Shown: one piece after another, positions 18,837 to 26,784 of the stretch
Layout: each line of letters begins with the position of its first letter
How positions within the stretch are numbered: position 1 is the first letter of the stretch
Made by a program: the position numbers and the translations under genes
Source of the DNA: Streptomyces sp. MMBL 11-1
GTDB lineage: Bacteria > Actinomycetota > Actinomycetes > Streptomycetales > Streptomycetaceae
DNA length: 64,000 nt
Direction: 5' to 3'
Assembly: GCF_028622875.1 (NCBI RefSeq)
Contig: NZ_CP117710.1
Span: forward strand, 62,001-126,000
The notes under the pieces: generated by a model
Databases searched by the model: none
Seen by the model: the letters and a program-made list of their open reading frames with translations, nothing else
What the model was told of the DNA's origin: nothing

Positions 18837-18968
18837 TCATGCTGGTCGTGCCGGTTCGAGCGTGGGCTGCAGTTCACCCGGGGCGGTCAACGTGGGGGCA
18901 ACCGGCGGGAACGGGCAGCCGTGGGCGCACTTTCGTCCATCTCGGCGGACCGTTACGCGCTCGTGCAT
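18837..18968 (-). CDS. Small Cys-His protein, 43 aa
   Basis: The ATG at 18968 has GGAG 8 nt before it. The peptide begins MHERVTVRRDGRKCAHGCPF, so CxxxC with a His may bind metal. Its coding signal is short, but the ribosome site is good. It ends close to the start of the GNAT gene on the same strand. Function unknown. Confidence 0.45.
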   Translation of the reverse strand: MHERVTVRRDGRKCAHGCPFPPVAPTLTAPGELQPTLEPARPA

Positions 18969-19082
18969 GGCCTCACTCCAAAGGGAACCGGCCCAGTTGA
19001 CTTCGCGGGCGGCTTCACTTCCGGCCCGAGAGTCGCGCCTTGCCGGCAGTTGCATATGTGCCGGGCCCATACACTGCGGAGC

Positions 19083-19439
19083 ATGGGTCTGTTCCGTTCC
19101 TCGTACCGCATCGCGTCCGGCGTGCTCTCCGACTTCACCGAGGTGGCCGGCACCGAGCGGATCTCCGTGCCCAGCCTCGCGACGATCCTGCTGCGGGGAT
19201 ATGTGGACGGCACGATTGCTGTCCGTTCGACGGACCAGTTGGTGGGTGGTGACCATCCTCGTACGCTCAAGGACCTTGCGCTTGACCGAGATCTACTTGA
19301 GCGGGCGGATGAAAAGCGCGCCAGGGAGGGGGTGGCGCTGAGTCTCGGCCACCTTTTGGAGGTCCTCTTCGACGCTTACGTTCGGGGGACGATCTCCCTC
19401 TCGGCTTCCGGTCAGGCCGGAGGAATGCCCGACTCGTGA
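19083..19439 (+). CDS. Hypothetical protein, 118 aa
   Basis: ATG at 19083 with only a short GGAG right next to it; a leaderless or weakly initiated start is possible. The sequence (MGLFRSSYRIASGVLSDFTE) is soluble and mostly helical, with an acidic and basic middle (LDRDLLERADEKRARE). The last 30 residues resemble an earlier part (LLRGYVDGTIAVRSTDQ against LFDAYVRGTISLSASGQ), which indicates an internal repeat. No family recognised. A long upstream open frame in the same phase has no coding character. Confidence 0.6.
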   Translation: MGLFRSSYRIASGVLSDFTEVAGTERISVPSLATILLRGYVDGTIAVRSTDQLVGGDHPRTLKDLALDRDLLERADEKRAREGVALSLGHLLEVLFDAYVRGTISLSASGQAGGMPDS

Positions 19440-19486
19440 TTTGAGCGGCCGGAGCCGGGCGCGGTGAGCGCCCGGCTCCCGGGCCG

Positions 19487-20303
19487 TCAGTCGGATTTCG
19501 GTCGACGTGCTGCTGGGCCGCTTCGCTTCGCGCGCCGATCGTTTTTCTCGGCGTTCGCGGCTCTTTGAAGCGCGCGGAATGTACGGGCTCCTTGGCGTTT
19601 CTTTAGATGGGATATGTTGTTCGCTGGTATCCCCAGAGTTTCCGGACCGTAGGCCCCACGGAGATCGGAGGGGGCCTGTGAGGTGTATCCGGCCTCGGCG
19701 AGAGTTTCTTCGTCCGGGAACACATCAACGTGGAGGTGTCCTGGCTCAATGAGCTCGTCCTGCAGTCCGCCGTAGGAGTAGCGCCACCTGAAGTTGGCCG
19801 GCGGTTTGGGCCGAACTCGTTTTTCGAAGAGCTCTATCTCTTTTGTGTACGAGTAGAAAACTACCTCCGGAGTGTTTCGCATGATCCGCAGCCAGGCGTT
19901 TAGGTAATCCTCCGAGAAATAGTCCCCACTGTCGTGTACGCGAACGTGAGTTCGGACGTTCGGAGGGTGGTACCGGGCGTTTTCCAGTTCCCTGGTCATC
20001 TGCTCTTCCCAGGCCTTCGGCTCGTCGAGAACGTACTGGAGATTGTTCTCGTGCGAGCGCAGGACGTTGGAGAACCGGAAGGTTCCGGATCGGGCGTAGC
20101 AGAGATTTTTGCAGATGCCGGCCGATGGACATGTGTTGTATGTCCGGCCGTCAGGAAGCCTTCCCGCGAATGCTGGCAGAGTCCATTTTTTAGATCGGCT
20201 GTGTTGCGCAGCTTGAGCGCATCTTCCGCAGGAGGAAGCGGGGGCGATCCGGGGCGGTCGCCGCCGGGAGTGCAGTGCTGCTGTCGCGGGCGGTGTCGTT
20301 CAC
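19487..20303 (-). pseudogene. Gp88-like gene with two frameshifts
   Basis: A GTG at 20303 with AGGAGG 6 nt before it starts a frame reading ALPAATAPDRPRFLLRK, the usual N-terminus of Gp88-like proteins of actinophages and plasmids. Two single-base losses break it. One is near 20221-20225, after RFLLRK. The other is in the run of six A (minus strand) at 20186-20191. Between them the expected residues (ALKLRNTADLK) lie in another frame. From there to 19487 the body is intact: TLPAFAGRLPDG, CPSAGICKNLCYARSGTFRF, VRVHDSGDYFSEDYL, VFYSYTKEI. The Cys cluster is typical of the family, whose biochemical role is not settled. It could be decay, homopolymer sequencing error or recoding. Confidence 0.7.
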
Positions 20304-20589
20304 AGCTGTCCTCCTATCGGTACTTGGGTTCGGGCCGGGTGGTCCGGATCCGTGGCTCCGTGGCCGTCCTTCGCTCGTCCGCGAGCGGAAGCAGGGCCGG
20401 CGGTGAGGAGGTGCGGTCGGCGGGCGGTGCTCGGCTGCTGCGTGGGGTACTCCTTCTGCTGATCGGGCTGCTTTGGGGGCCGGGTGCTGTAGCGGTGCTG
20501 GAGGGGGTCGAGGCGGCGGGCGTGGGAGCACGGCGAGTGCTGCTGCCGCTGGCCGCCGATCGAGATGATGGGGTGGCATGGGTCCGCTC

Positions 20590-21354
20590 CTAGGTGATCA
20601 AGTTCGTTTCTCGGCGGACTTCCTGCAGGGCCTGGCCCTGGTGGAAGGCGAAGGTCCGTGCGTCGAATTCGGCCTTGTCCCTGTAGCGGGTCTGCTTGGT
20701 CCACTGCCCTCGGTGGTGGCGGTAGTGGTAGGTGATGTCGGGGAGCAGTTCACCGGCGGCGTTGCCGGTGATCGACATCACGTACACGTAGTCTTCGCCT
20801 TTCGTGAGCCCGCCCTGGCCGCCGTAGGCGCGGGCGAGGACCGTCCGGGTCAGGAGCATGGTGTGGCCCATGGGCGGCTTGCCGTCTTGGGGTGAGGGCC
20901 AGTAGGTCCACACGTCGCCCGGGGCGTGCGGGCCTACGGGAGTGGCGCAGTCCCAGGTGACCAGGTCGCCGTTTCTCTTGAGGTCTGCGGACATGCCGGC
21001 GACCCAGCCGAGCCCGGTCTCGACAGCTCGGTGGTAGCGCACGGCGAGGGAGTGCGGGGGCAGGATGTCGTCGTCGTCCGCGTAGCAGAGGTAGGGCGCG
21101 GTGACGTAGTTGAGCGCCGTGTTGCGGGCGGCCGCGGCGCCGGGGGCGGGGCGAGCGCATATCCTCACGCGCGGGTCGGCGGCGATCTGGGGCGGGATGG
21201 TGCGGGGGTCTGCCTGTCTGCCGTTGGGGGCGATGATCCACTCCCACGGAACGTCCTGGGTGAGGAGGCTTTCGTACAGGGCGATCAGGTACTTGCGGCG
21301 CTTCGGGTGGAGGCCGGTGGGCGTGATGACGGCGGTCTGAGGGTGGATGAGCAT
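20590..21354 (-). CDS. Family-2 glycosyltransferase
   Basis: The protein has 254 aa. GT-A fold: AVITPTG start, then APYLCYADDDDILPP, which holds the DxD-like metal/nucleotide-sugar site, and GEDYVYVM near residue 185, which fits the later acidic motif of family-2 enzymes. The enzyme should transfer a sugar from a nucleotide donor; the acceptor is unknown. There is no membrane segment. The gene follows the 113-aa gene by 18 nt and closes a coupled operon that also encodes an MFS exporter, a PTS-type permease and two short peptides, so a glycosylated small product is conceivable. Confidence 0.85.
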   Translation of the reverse strand: MLIHPQTAVITPTGLHPKRRKYLIALYESLLTQDVPWEWIIAPNGRQADPRTIPPQIAADPRVRICARPAPGAAAARNTALNYVTAPYLCYADDDDILPPHSLAVRYHRAVETGLGWVAGMSADLKRNGDLVTWDCATPVGPHAPGDVWTYWPSPQDGKPPMGHTMLLTRTVLARAYGGQGGLTKGEDYVYVMSITGNAAGELLPDITYHYRHHRGQWTKQTRYRDKAEFDARTFAFHQGQALQEVRRETNLIT

Positions 21355-21372
21355 GGGTGCCGTTTCGTTGAG

Positions 21373-21714
21373 TCAGAAGGATCGGGTCGCGCGGCCGGGG
21401 CGCTGAACCCAGGGCCCGATCAGCGCGCCGGGTCTGATGGTGATGAGCCGGACGCCGGCCGGTAGGGCGCCTTTCAGCGCGGGCAGTTCGCTCTCCAGGG
21501 TGATGGGCGGGGTGTCGGTGGCGGTGCGGCGAAGGGTGTCGATGTCCGGGGCGGCTGGTCCGCACCAGCGCAGGGCCAGGACGTCCGGGCCTTGGGGCCG
21601 TTGTGCGGGAAGATCGCGGGCCGTGGGCTGGTGCCAGATGGGGCGGTGGTCGATGACGACGACGGGGAAGATCGCGCCGAGGCCGTAGTAGGCGGCCTGC
21701 GGGTCGGGGTTCAC
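21373..21714 (-). CDS. Hypothetical protein coupled to the EIIC gene, 113 aa
   Basis: The GTG at 21714 overlaps the upstream stop as GTGA, and AAGGAGGA lies just before it. It starts VNPDPQAAYYGLGAIFPVVV, partly hydrophobic but without a clear membrane helix. It continues with WHQPTARDLP and a single Cys in RWCGPAAP. No family recognised. Tight coupling suggests a role with the permease or the glycosyltransferase. The part of the open frame upstream of this GTG is a shadow of the permease. Confidence 0.7.
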   Translation of the reverse strand: MNPDPQAAYYGLGAIFPVVVIDHRPIWHQPTARDLPAQRPQGPDVLALRWCGPAAPDIDTLRRTATDTPPITLESELPALKGALPAGVRLITIRPGALIGPWVQRPGRATRSF

Positions 21715-22982
21715 GTGGGTTCCTCCTTCGTGGGCGGGGCCGATTTGGGCGCGGTTGGGTCTGGTTCGTCGTCGGGTGTGCGGCCGGGCGTACGGAGGTT
21801 GAAGCGGGTGATGGCGAAGCGGAAGAGGGCGTAGTACAGGGCCGCGTAGGCAACTCCGATGGGGAGGAGGAGGAGTGGTCGGGTGGCAAGGGAGAAGTTG
21901 AAGACGTAGTCGAGGGCGCCTGCCGAGAAGAGGAATCCGGCGTGGATGTCCAGGGCGTTGACCAGGGCGAGGCTGGCTCCGGTCAGTACGGCGTGCGCTA
22001 GGTAGAGCATCGGGGCGGTGTAGGCGAAGGCGAGTTCGATGGGCTCGGTGATCCCGGTGAGGGCGGACATGGCGGCGGCGGGAAGCATGATGGATCCGAC
22101 ACGGCGCCGTTGGTCGGGCAGCGCGCTGCGCCAGATGGCCAGGGCCGCCGCGGGAAGGGCGAACATGTTGATAGGGAAGAACCCGCCCAGGAAAATCCCG
22201 GCGCTGGGGCTGTGTTCGGTGAAGAAGCAGGGGACGTCTCCCTTGACGCCGTTGCCGCAGTCTCCCGTGACGTACCAGACGATGGCCGACGGCACGTGGT
22301 GAAGGCCAAGGGGCAAAAGGAGGCGGTTGAGGAATCCGAACGCTCCGCCTCCGACCACCGCGTGGTCGGCAACTGCTGAGGCGGCCGCGCTGAGCGCCCG
22401 GTCGATCACGGGGTAGGAGAGTCCGAGCAGCGCTCCGGAGCCGAGGGCAGCGAGGGCGATCAGTGCGTAGACGGCGAAGGGCGGCAGTGGTCGCCGTCTG
22501 CGTTCCACGAGCTTCCACAGGGCCATGGCGAGCAGGGCGCCGAGGATGCCGAGGAGTGCTCCGTAGGGCCACCGTGCGGGTGGCGTGTCGAGTTGGTCGG
22601 CCGGCAGGGGGTTCAGGGCGAGGACGGTGCGGGAGAGCACCAGGTACGAGATGGCGCAGCCCAGGACACGGCCTGCGATGTCAGTCGATCGGTTGGTTCC
22701 GAGTGCCACGCCCAGGGCGAAGAGCAAGGGCAGGTTGTCGAGTACTGCGGCGCCCGCTTGGGAGAGCACTGCGGCGGTCTGGTGCAGGGAGTCGACGCGT
22801 CCGAGGAGGTCGTCCTGGCCGAGGCGTAGCAGGAGTCCGGCGGTGGGCATGGCGGCGATCGGGAGGGCCAGGCCCTGCCCGAGGCGGCGGAGTCGCGCGA
22901 TGTGCCGCTGGCGGCGGCTTGCCGGCCGTTCGTCGGCGTTCGGCTGCGGGGTGGTGCGGCGGCGGGTGGTGAGGAGGGTCAT
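21711..22982 (-). CDS. PTS EIIC-like sugar permease (glucose/GlcNAc type)
   Basis: The protein has 423 aa. GGAG precedes the ATG at 22982. It has about ten hydrophobic segments and the EIIC signature GITEPIELAF near residue 330, with GFLNRLLLPLGLHH in the middle as in NagE/PtsG-type permeases. The family moves a sugar across the membrane with phosphorylation by its EIIB. No EIIB domain is attached here, and the C-terminal tail is Pro/Thr/Lys-rich, so it depends on a separate EIIB or has another use. ATGA overlap with the 41-aa ORF before it and GTGA overlap with the 113-aa gene after it. Confidence 0.85.
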   Translation of the reverse strand: MTLLTTRRRTTPQPNADERPASRRQRHIARLRRLGQGLALPIAAMPTAGLLLRLGQDDLLGRVDSLHQTAAVLSQAGAAVLDNLPLLFALGVALGTNRSTDIAGRVLGCAISYLVLSRTVLALNPLPADQLDTPPARWPYGALLGILGALLAMALWKLVERRRRPLPPFAVYALIALAALGSGALLGLSYPVIDRALSAAASAVADHAVVGGGAFGFLNRLLLPLGLHHVPSAIVWYVTGDCGNGVKGDVPCFFTEHSPSAGIFLGGFFPINMFALPAAALAIWRSALPDQRRRVGSIMLPAAAMSALTGITEPIELAFAYTAPMLYLAHAVLTGASLALVNALDIHAGFLFSAGALDYVFNFSLATRPLLLLPIGVAYAALYYALFRFAITRFNLRTPGRTPDDEPDPTAPKSAPPTKEEPT

Positions 22983-23104
22983 CGTGTGTGCTCCGGTCGT
23001 GGGGCGGCCGCAGCACGTCGTACGGTCACTTCCTTGGTGGGCGTCGAAGTCGTCTGGAGAGTGCTGGTCGTGGGTGTGCCGCGTCCTATGTGCTGGGTCG
23101 CCAT
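22979..23104 (-). CDS. 41-aa peptide locked between transporter genes
   Basis: The ATG at 23104 overlaps the stop of the MFS gene (TGATG), and its own stop overlaps the EIIC start (ATGA). Both overlaps argue for real translation. The peptide begins MATQHIGRGTPTTSTLQTTS and is Thr/Ser-rich in the middle and Arg/Ala-rich at the end. It has no Cys and no signal peptide. It may be a modified-peptide precursor, a small regulator or a coupling leader. No homologue recognised. Confidence 0.6.
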   Translation of the reverse strand: MATQHIGRGTPTTSTLQTTSTPTKEVTVRRAAAAPRPEHTR

Positions 23105-24348
23105 CAGCCGCCCCCGGGCAACGAGGTGGGGGCCCGTCTGGTGAGCGCGGCGAGGGGCCAGCAGAGGGCCGCGCCGATCACACCGCAGGTCAGGGTGGTG
23201 GCTGCGGCCAGGTTGGGGCCTCCGTGGGTGAGTGACCAGGAGGCGAGCACGGGTGCGATGACGACGGCGCCGGCGAGGGTGGTACCCCAGATTCCGGCGT
23301 AGAGGCCGTATGCGCCCGGGGGTGAGATGCGGGCGAGGACGTCGCCGGCGGCGACGAAGGCGAGGACCTCGCCGGGTACGGCGAGGGCGGCGAGGAGGCT
23401 GAAGCCGGTGACGGTCGAGGCGAGCGCGGCCGCGCCCATGCTGGTGCCGAGGATGAGAGCGCTGAGGGCGAGCAGTCCGGTCATGGGGCGGCCGCGGTGG
23501 GCGCGTTGGCTCAGCCAGCGGTTGAGCAGGGGAGAGAGGGCGAGTACGGCGGCGGCGTTGGCGGTCTGCGCCCAGCCGTAGTCGGTGGCGGAGAGCCCTG
23601 CTCGGGCCATGAGCATCGGCAGGCTGGAGAAGAGGCTGGCCGCGGCGGTGAGGGTAGCGAGGCTCGTGAGCAGTAGGACGGCGAGCCGGGTATCGCGCAG
23701 GACGTCCTGCGGGTGGAGTCCAGCGGGTCGTTGATCTGCCGCCGTGCTGGTGCTGTTGTCGAGGGTCAGCCAGGCGAGGACGCCGAACAGCGCGCAGACG
23801 GTCCCGTTGGCCCACAGCAGCGCCGGTATGCCGACGCTGTCGGCCAGGACTCCACCGCTGGCGCCGGCGGTGGCCGCGGCGACGTTGATGATGAAGTTGC
23901 GCGTGGCGTTGAGGTGCGCGCGGTTCTTGTCGTCGGCGTAGCGTTCGGCGATGGCAGCGGACAGGACCGGTCGTGGGGCGTCGTAGGCCATGCCGGCCAC
24001 GAAGGCTGCGCCGGCTACGGCCGTTGGCGCATGTGCCTGGGCGAGGAGGGGCAGAGCGATGGCCGCCATGGCCATGGCTGCGGTCAGGGTGGGCCGACGG
24101 CCGACCTTGTCGGACATCCACCCCCACAGCACGGATCCGGTGAACCAGCCGAGACCGAAGACCGCGAGGAGCTGGCCGACGGTCCGTGTGGAGAGTTGCA
24201 GGGCGTCGAGGTGGTAGGGGAGGAAGGGGTAGCAGAATCCGGCGGCCCGGACGGCGAAGGTTCCACCCATCAGAATGCGGATCTCCGTGGGCCAGCGCCG
24301 GGGAGGGTCACCTGCCGGACTTCCGGTGGGCGCGACGGTCGTGGTCAC
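23104..24348 (-). CDS. MFS transporter
   Basis: The protein has 414 aa. The GTG at 24348 has GGAG close before it; the longer open frame upstream is not coding. Twelve hydrophobic segments are expected, with the MFS loop motif GWMSDKVGRRPT between helices 2 and 3 (about residues 61-72). DHA-like exporters of drugs or small products have this layout. It is the first large gene of the coupled operon and follows the 27-aa peptide gene after an intervening hairpin. Confidence 0.88.
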   Translation of the reverse strand: MTTTVAPTGSPAGDPPRRWPTEIRILMGGTFAVRAAGFCYPFLPYHLDALQLSTRTVGQLLAVFGLGWFTGSVLWGWMSDKVGRRPTLTAAMAMAAIALPLLAQAHAPTAVAGAAFVAGMAYDAPRPVLSAAIAERYADDKNRAHLNATRNFIINVAAATAGASGGVLADSVGIPALLWANGTVCALFGVLAWLTLDNSTSTAADQRPAGLHPQDVLRDTRLAVLLLTSLATLTAAASLFSSLPMLMARAGLSATDYGWAQTANAAAVLALSPLLNRWLSQRAHRGRPMTGLLALSALILGTSMGAAALASTVTGFSLLAALAVPGEVLAFVAAGDVLARISPPGAYGLYAGIWGTTLAGAVVIAPVLASWSLTHGGPNLAAATTLTCGVIGAALCWPLAALTRRAPTSLPGGG

Positions 24349-24382
24349 ATCTCTCCAGCAGGCAGCAGGGTCCGGGCCGCGT

Positions 24383-24416
24383 GGGGGCGCCGCCGGTGAA
24401 GTCGGGCGGCGCCCCC
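24383..24416 (-). terminator. Hairpin between the 27-aa ORF and the MFS gene
   Basis: GGGGGCGCCGCC with a perfect 12-nt complement and a 10-nt loop. There is no T run, so it may be a leaky terminator or attenuator, as often found after a short first gene. Confidence 0.5.
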
Positions 24417-24505
24417 GCTGTGTCGGTCGGTTCGGCCCTCCAGGGAGGGTGGGAATCACGACCGCGGTCCGGCCGGGGGAAGGGGGTTGTCCTCCGGCCG
24501 GTGGC

Positions 24506-24589
24506 TCAGAGGGTCGGCCCCTCGCGCTCTCGGGCTCCGGAAAGCGACGGAGTTTCGGGCCGGCTCGCTGCACTGCCGGTGATGTTCAC
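24506..24589 (-). CDS. 27-aa peptide ORF heading the transporter operon
   Basis: The GTG at 24589 has GGGAGGAC a few nt before it, among the strongest ribosome sites in the window. The peptide starts VNITGSAASRPETPSLSGAR and ends with EREGPTL, rich in Ser, Thr, Glu and Pro, with no Cys. Size and position (first in the operon, followed by a hairpin and then an exporter) fit a peptide precursor or a regulatory leader peptide. No known precursor class was recognised. Confidence 0.5.
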   Translation of the reverse strand: MNITGSAASRPETPSLSGAREREGPTL

Positions 24590-24757
24590 GTCGTCCTCCC
24601 TTGCTGGCGGTCTGCTCTGGTGTGCGCTTGTGCGGGCAGGCGCCTGTTGGCTGCCCGACGGCAAAAGCACACGTCAAGGACGCTATGGGTGGGGGCCTGT
24701 GGATAATTTCCAGCAATCGCGACAGCGCCCGGGACGTAGGCGCGGGCAGACAAGCCG

Positions 24758-24774
24758 AACCGTTTTGGACGGTT
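24758..24774. promoter_or_regulatory. Inverted repeat upstream of the peptide-transporter operon
   Basis: AACCGT-TTTGG-ACGGTT, perfect 6-bp arms, 169 nt before the 27-aa ORF. Candidate operator. The region 24590-24808 holds no supported gene. Confidence 0.35.
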
Positions 24775-24808
24775 TCAAGCGAGTTTGAAGCCCCTGAGAA
24801 GCACCGAG

Positions 24809-24835
24809 GGGCGGCCCGCACCGTCCGGGCCGCCC
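24809..24835. terminator. Terminator hairpin after the 356-aa gene
   Basis: GGGCGGCCCG with its perfect complement, 21 nt past the stop at 24857. Confidence 0.65.
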
Positions 24836-24856
24836 TTCACATCGTCTTCCGGCCGC

Positions 24857-25927
24857 TCACCGCAGCCTGGTGTCGTCGTGGATGGAGATTCGTCCGAGTT
24901 CGAGACTGCCGTCCCTGAGCTTCCACCACGTCATCCGGGGCGCGGCGGGGCTGTTGCTCTTGATGTTGCACCGCCAGGCGGTTGCACCGTCCTCGCGGAC
25001 GCGCTGGGGGGCGCTTCCGTCCGCGCGGGTCCGGTGTGGGCGGACCTGACGCCCTGCGACTTCGGCGGCGCGGCCGGTAAGTACGTCGGTCACGATGTCG
25101 AGGATGTCGCGGCGCTGGGCGGGACGGATGTCGGCGAAGCAGGCGAGCCAGTCCGGGCCGAGCCGGTACGGGCGCAACGGCCATGCGGCGCGTTCGGCTT
25201 CAGGGTAGCGCCAGAGCCATACCTGGCCGATCTCGTAGCGGAGCTGCTTCTCGGCGTCGTCGTACACGGAGGGCGGGAGGGCCGAAAGGACGTCGGTGCC
25301 GGTGCTCGTGAGCCGGGCGACTCTGGCCTGGAGCTCCCGCTTGTCGCGGCGCGCGTCAGCGAGTTCCTGCTTGGTGGCGTTGAGCTGGGTGACGAGCTTC
25401 TGGTTCTCCTTTGCGAGCTGCCCGTTGGGGGCGCTGACCACAGGGGAACCGCCGGAGTCCCTGGTCCAGACGGAGGGGACGCTGTGGATCTTGGTGGTGA
25501 TGTAGCGGATCGCCTCGGCTTCTCGGCCGGGGCTTACGTAGACCAAGGGGTGGCGCTGGTCCGGGTCCGCCTCGCTCGCGTCGGTGAAGAAGATCCGAAC
25601 GGATCCGCCGAAGGTGCGCCACTTCTCGGGCAGTCGGGCATCCATCGCCCAGGCGGCCGCCGGACCGCTCAGGAGAGCGACGTCGGCACGGCCCAGGAGG
25701 CTCTTTGCGAGGTCGGACATCTGGATCAGCGGAAGATCCGCGTTGCGGTGCGAGGTGGTGACGATGACCAGGGGGCGAATACGCGAAGAGTCGAAGATCT
25801 CGTCGACGAGGTGGGGAATTTGATCGGGGCTCACGCACCGCACACCGTCTCGGCGGGCCAGCTCTGCGGCGGGCGTGGGGGCCTCCGAGAGGCACAGAAG
25901 GGAGCGGCGGGTGGCAGATCGGGGCAT
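24857..25927 (-). CDS. Unknown coiled-coil protein, 356 aa
   Basis: The ATG at 25927 has AAGGAG 5 nt before it. The N-terminal ~150 residues form an alpha/beta domain (RPLVIVTTSHRNADLPLIQ; DVALLSGPAAAWAMDARLP; GSVRIFFTD), a pattern I have seen in actinobacterial proteins of unknown role. A coiled coil follows (QLAKENQKLVTQLNATKQEL to about residue 205). The C-terminal 130 residues hold a Trp-rich helical region and a small basic domain. Cytoplasmic, stand-alone transcription unit. No function is assigned. Confidence 0.7.
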   Translation of the reverse strand: MPRSATRRSLLCLSEAPTPAAELARRDGVRCVSPDQIPHLVDEIFDSSRIRPLVIVTTSHRNADLPLIQMSDLAKSLLGRADVALLSGPAAAWAMDARLPEKWRTFGGSVRIFFTDASEADPDQRHPLVYVSPGREAEAIRYITTKIHSVPSVWTRDSGGSPVVSAPNGQLAKENQKLVTQLNATKQELADARRDKRELQARVARLTSTGTDVLSALPPSVYDDAEKQLRYEIGQVWLWRYPEAERAAWPLRPYRLGPDWLACFADIRPAQRRDILDIVTDVLTGRAAEVAGRQVRPHRTRADGSAPQRVREDGATAWRCNIKSNSPAAPRMTWWKLRDGSLELGRISIHDDTRLR

Positions 25928-26085
25928 GGAATCTCCTTGCCATGAGACATTTTGACAATTAAGATACTACAGAACGCGCATCTTTGAGGCAACCCAACCC
26001 TGGTCTGCCTCTTGGCTCCGCCACGGGAGATCGCCCGACCACCCTCTGCGTGACCACGCGACCGAAGCCGACTCGAGGAGTGCAC

Positions 26086-26490
26086 ATGTCAGAGAACGTG
26101 ACCGTCTACCTGGACCGAGAGGCCCTGGCGGAGGTTCTGCTGAATCTGCTGCTGCCGGAGACCGGCACTGAACGGAGCCCCGCCGTTGCCACGGCCACGG
26201 AGATCAACGGCGTGTCAGCCGATCCCGCGGCGCTCCAGCGTGTGCACCGAGAAGTGGCCGAGCGGCTCGCCGCCGGAAGGATGGACGGCGACGAGGAGGC
26301 CGTGCTGGATGAGTTGAGGGAACTCTTCGGCGACGACTGGACCGCCGAACGCGACGGGCCGGGCAGTCTCACAGCCGAATGCGCCGACCAGGAGGCCGAC
26401 CGCGAGGTGGCACACCGGATCATCACCGAACTCGCCGAGGCCTACCCACTGCCCTCGGACCAGTGGTCGGCCCTGTGCCCCTCGGAGTGA
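26086..26490 (+). CDS. Acidic hypothetical protein, 134 aa
   Basis: The ATG at 26086 is preceded by GAGGAG with about 6-nt spacing. Strongly acidic, helical protein (LREALAEVLLNLLLPE-like start and MDGDEEAVLDELRELFGDDW in the middle). No Cys cluster, membrane segment or recognised family. A perfect terminator follows. TTGACA at 25952-25957 might be part of its promoter, but no matching -10 box is clear. Confidence 0.65.
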   Translation: MSENVTVYLDREALAEVLLNLLLPETGTERSPAVATATEINGVSADPAALQRVHREVAERLAAGRMDGDEEAVLDELRELFGDDWTAERDGPGSLTAECADQEADREVAHRIITELAEAYPLPSDQWSALCPSE

Positions 26491-26511
26491 TCGCTCCACG
26501 GCACAGGACAA

Positions 26512-26553
26512 ACGACGTGGGGCCCGGCACACTTGCGCCGGGCCCCACGTCGT
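26512..26553. terminator. Strong bidirectional terminator
   Basis: A perfect 17-bp stem ACGACGTGGGGCCCGGC with an 8-nt loop. It lies between the 134-aa gene and the 3' end of the tRNA gene, which is 6 nt away, and can end both transcripts. Confidence 0.8.
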
Positions 26554-26558
26554 GTCAG

Positions 26559-26632
26559 TAGCGGGGACAGGATTTGAACCTGCGACCTCTGGGTTATGAG
26601 CCCAGCGAGCTACCGAGCTGCTCCACCCCGCG
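26559..26632 (-). tRNA. tRNA-fMet (initiator), anticodon CAT
   Basis: A 74-nt cloverleaf with CGCGGGG acceptor 5' end, D arm GCAGCTCGGTAGC, anticodon stem GGG/CCC around CTCATAA, and T arm GTTCAAATC. The unpaired first acceptor position (C1 opposite T72) and the three G:C pairs of the anticodon stem are the hallmarks of the initiator tRNA. CCA is not encoded. It is read toward the terminator at 26512-26553. Confidence 0.92.
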
Positions 26633-26784
26633 TCGGTGAACTGAACTGTACGCTACGCGCTGCTCCTGCCCGGCACCGTGAGTGTATTCGAGCTGGTGAT
26701 CGCTTCACGCGGCAGGCCTGCACTGCGCAGCTACGGGTTGCCGGTCAGCAACAGCGCCCCCGCCCTCGTAACCCTCGGCCCCGG

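Noticed and set aside
17946..19082. Long plus-strand open frame leading into the 118-aa gene
   Set aside because: It is antisense to the GNAT gene with no coding character; only the part from 19083 looks real.
19941..19954. Perfect CGAAC-GTGA-GTTCG, like a LexA box
   Set aside because: It lies within the Gp88-like coding sequence, far from any start, so probably a chance match.
20304..20579. Pro/Arg-rich minus-strand ORF joining the Gp88-like start, with GGAG before its ATG
   Set aside because: Codon third positions are not Streptomyces-like, and the Gp88-like gene has its own better start at 20303.
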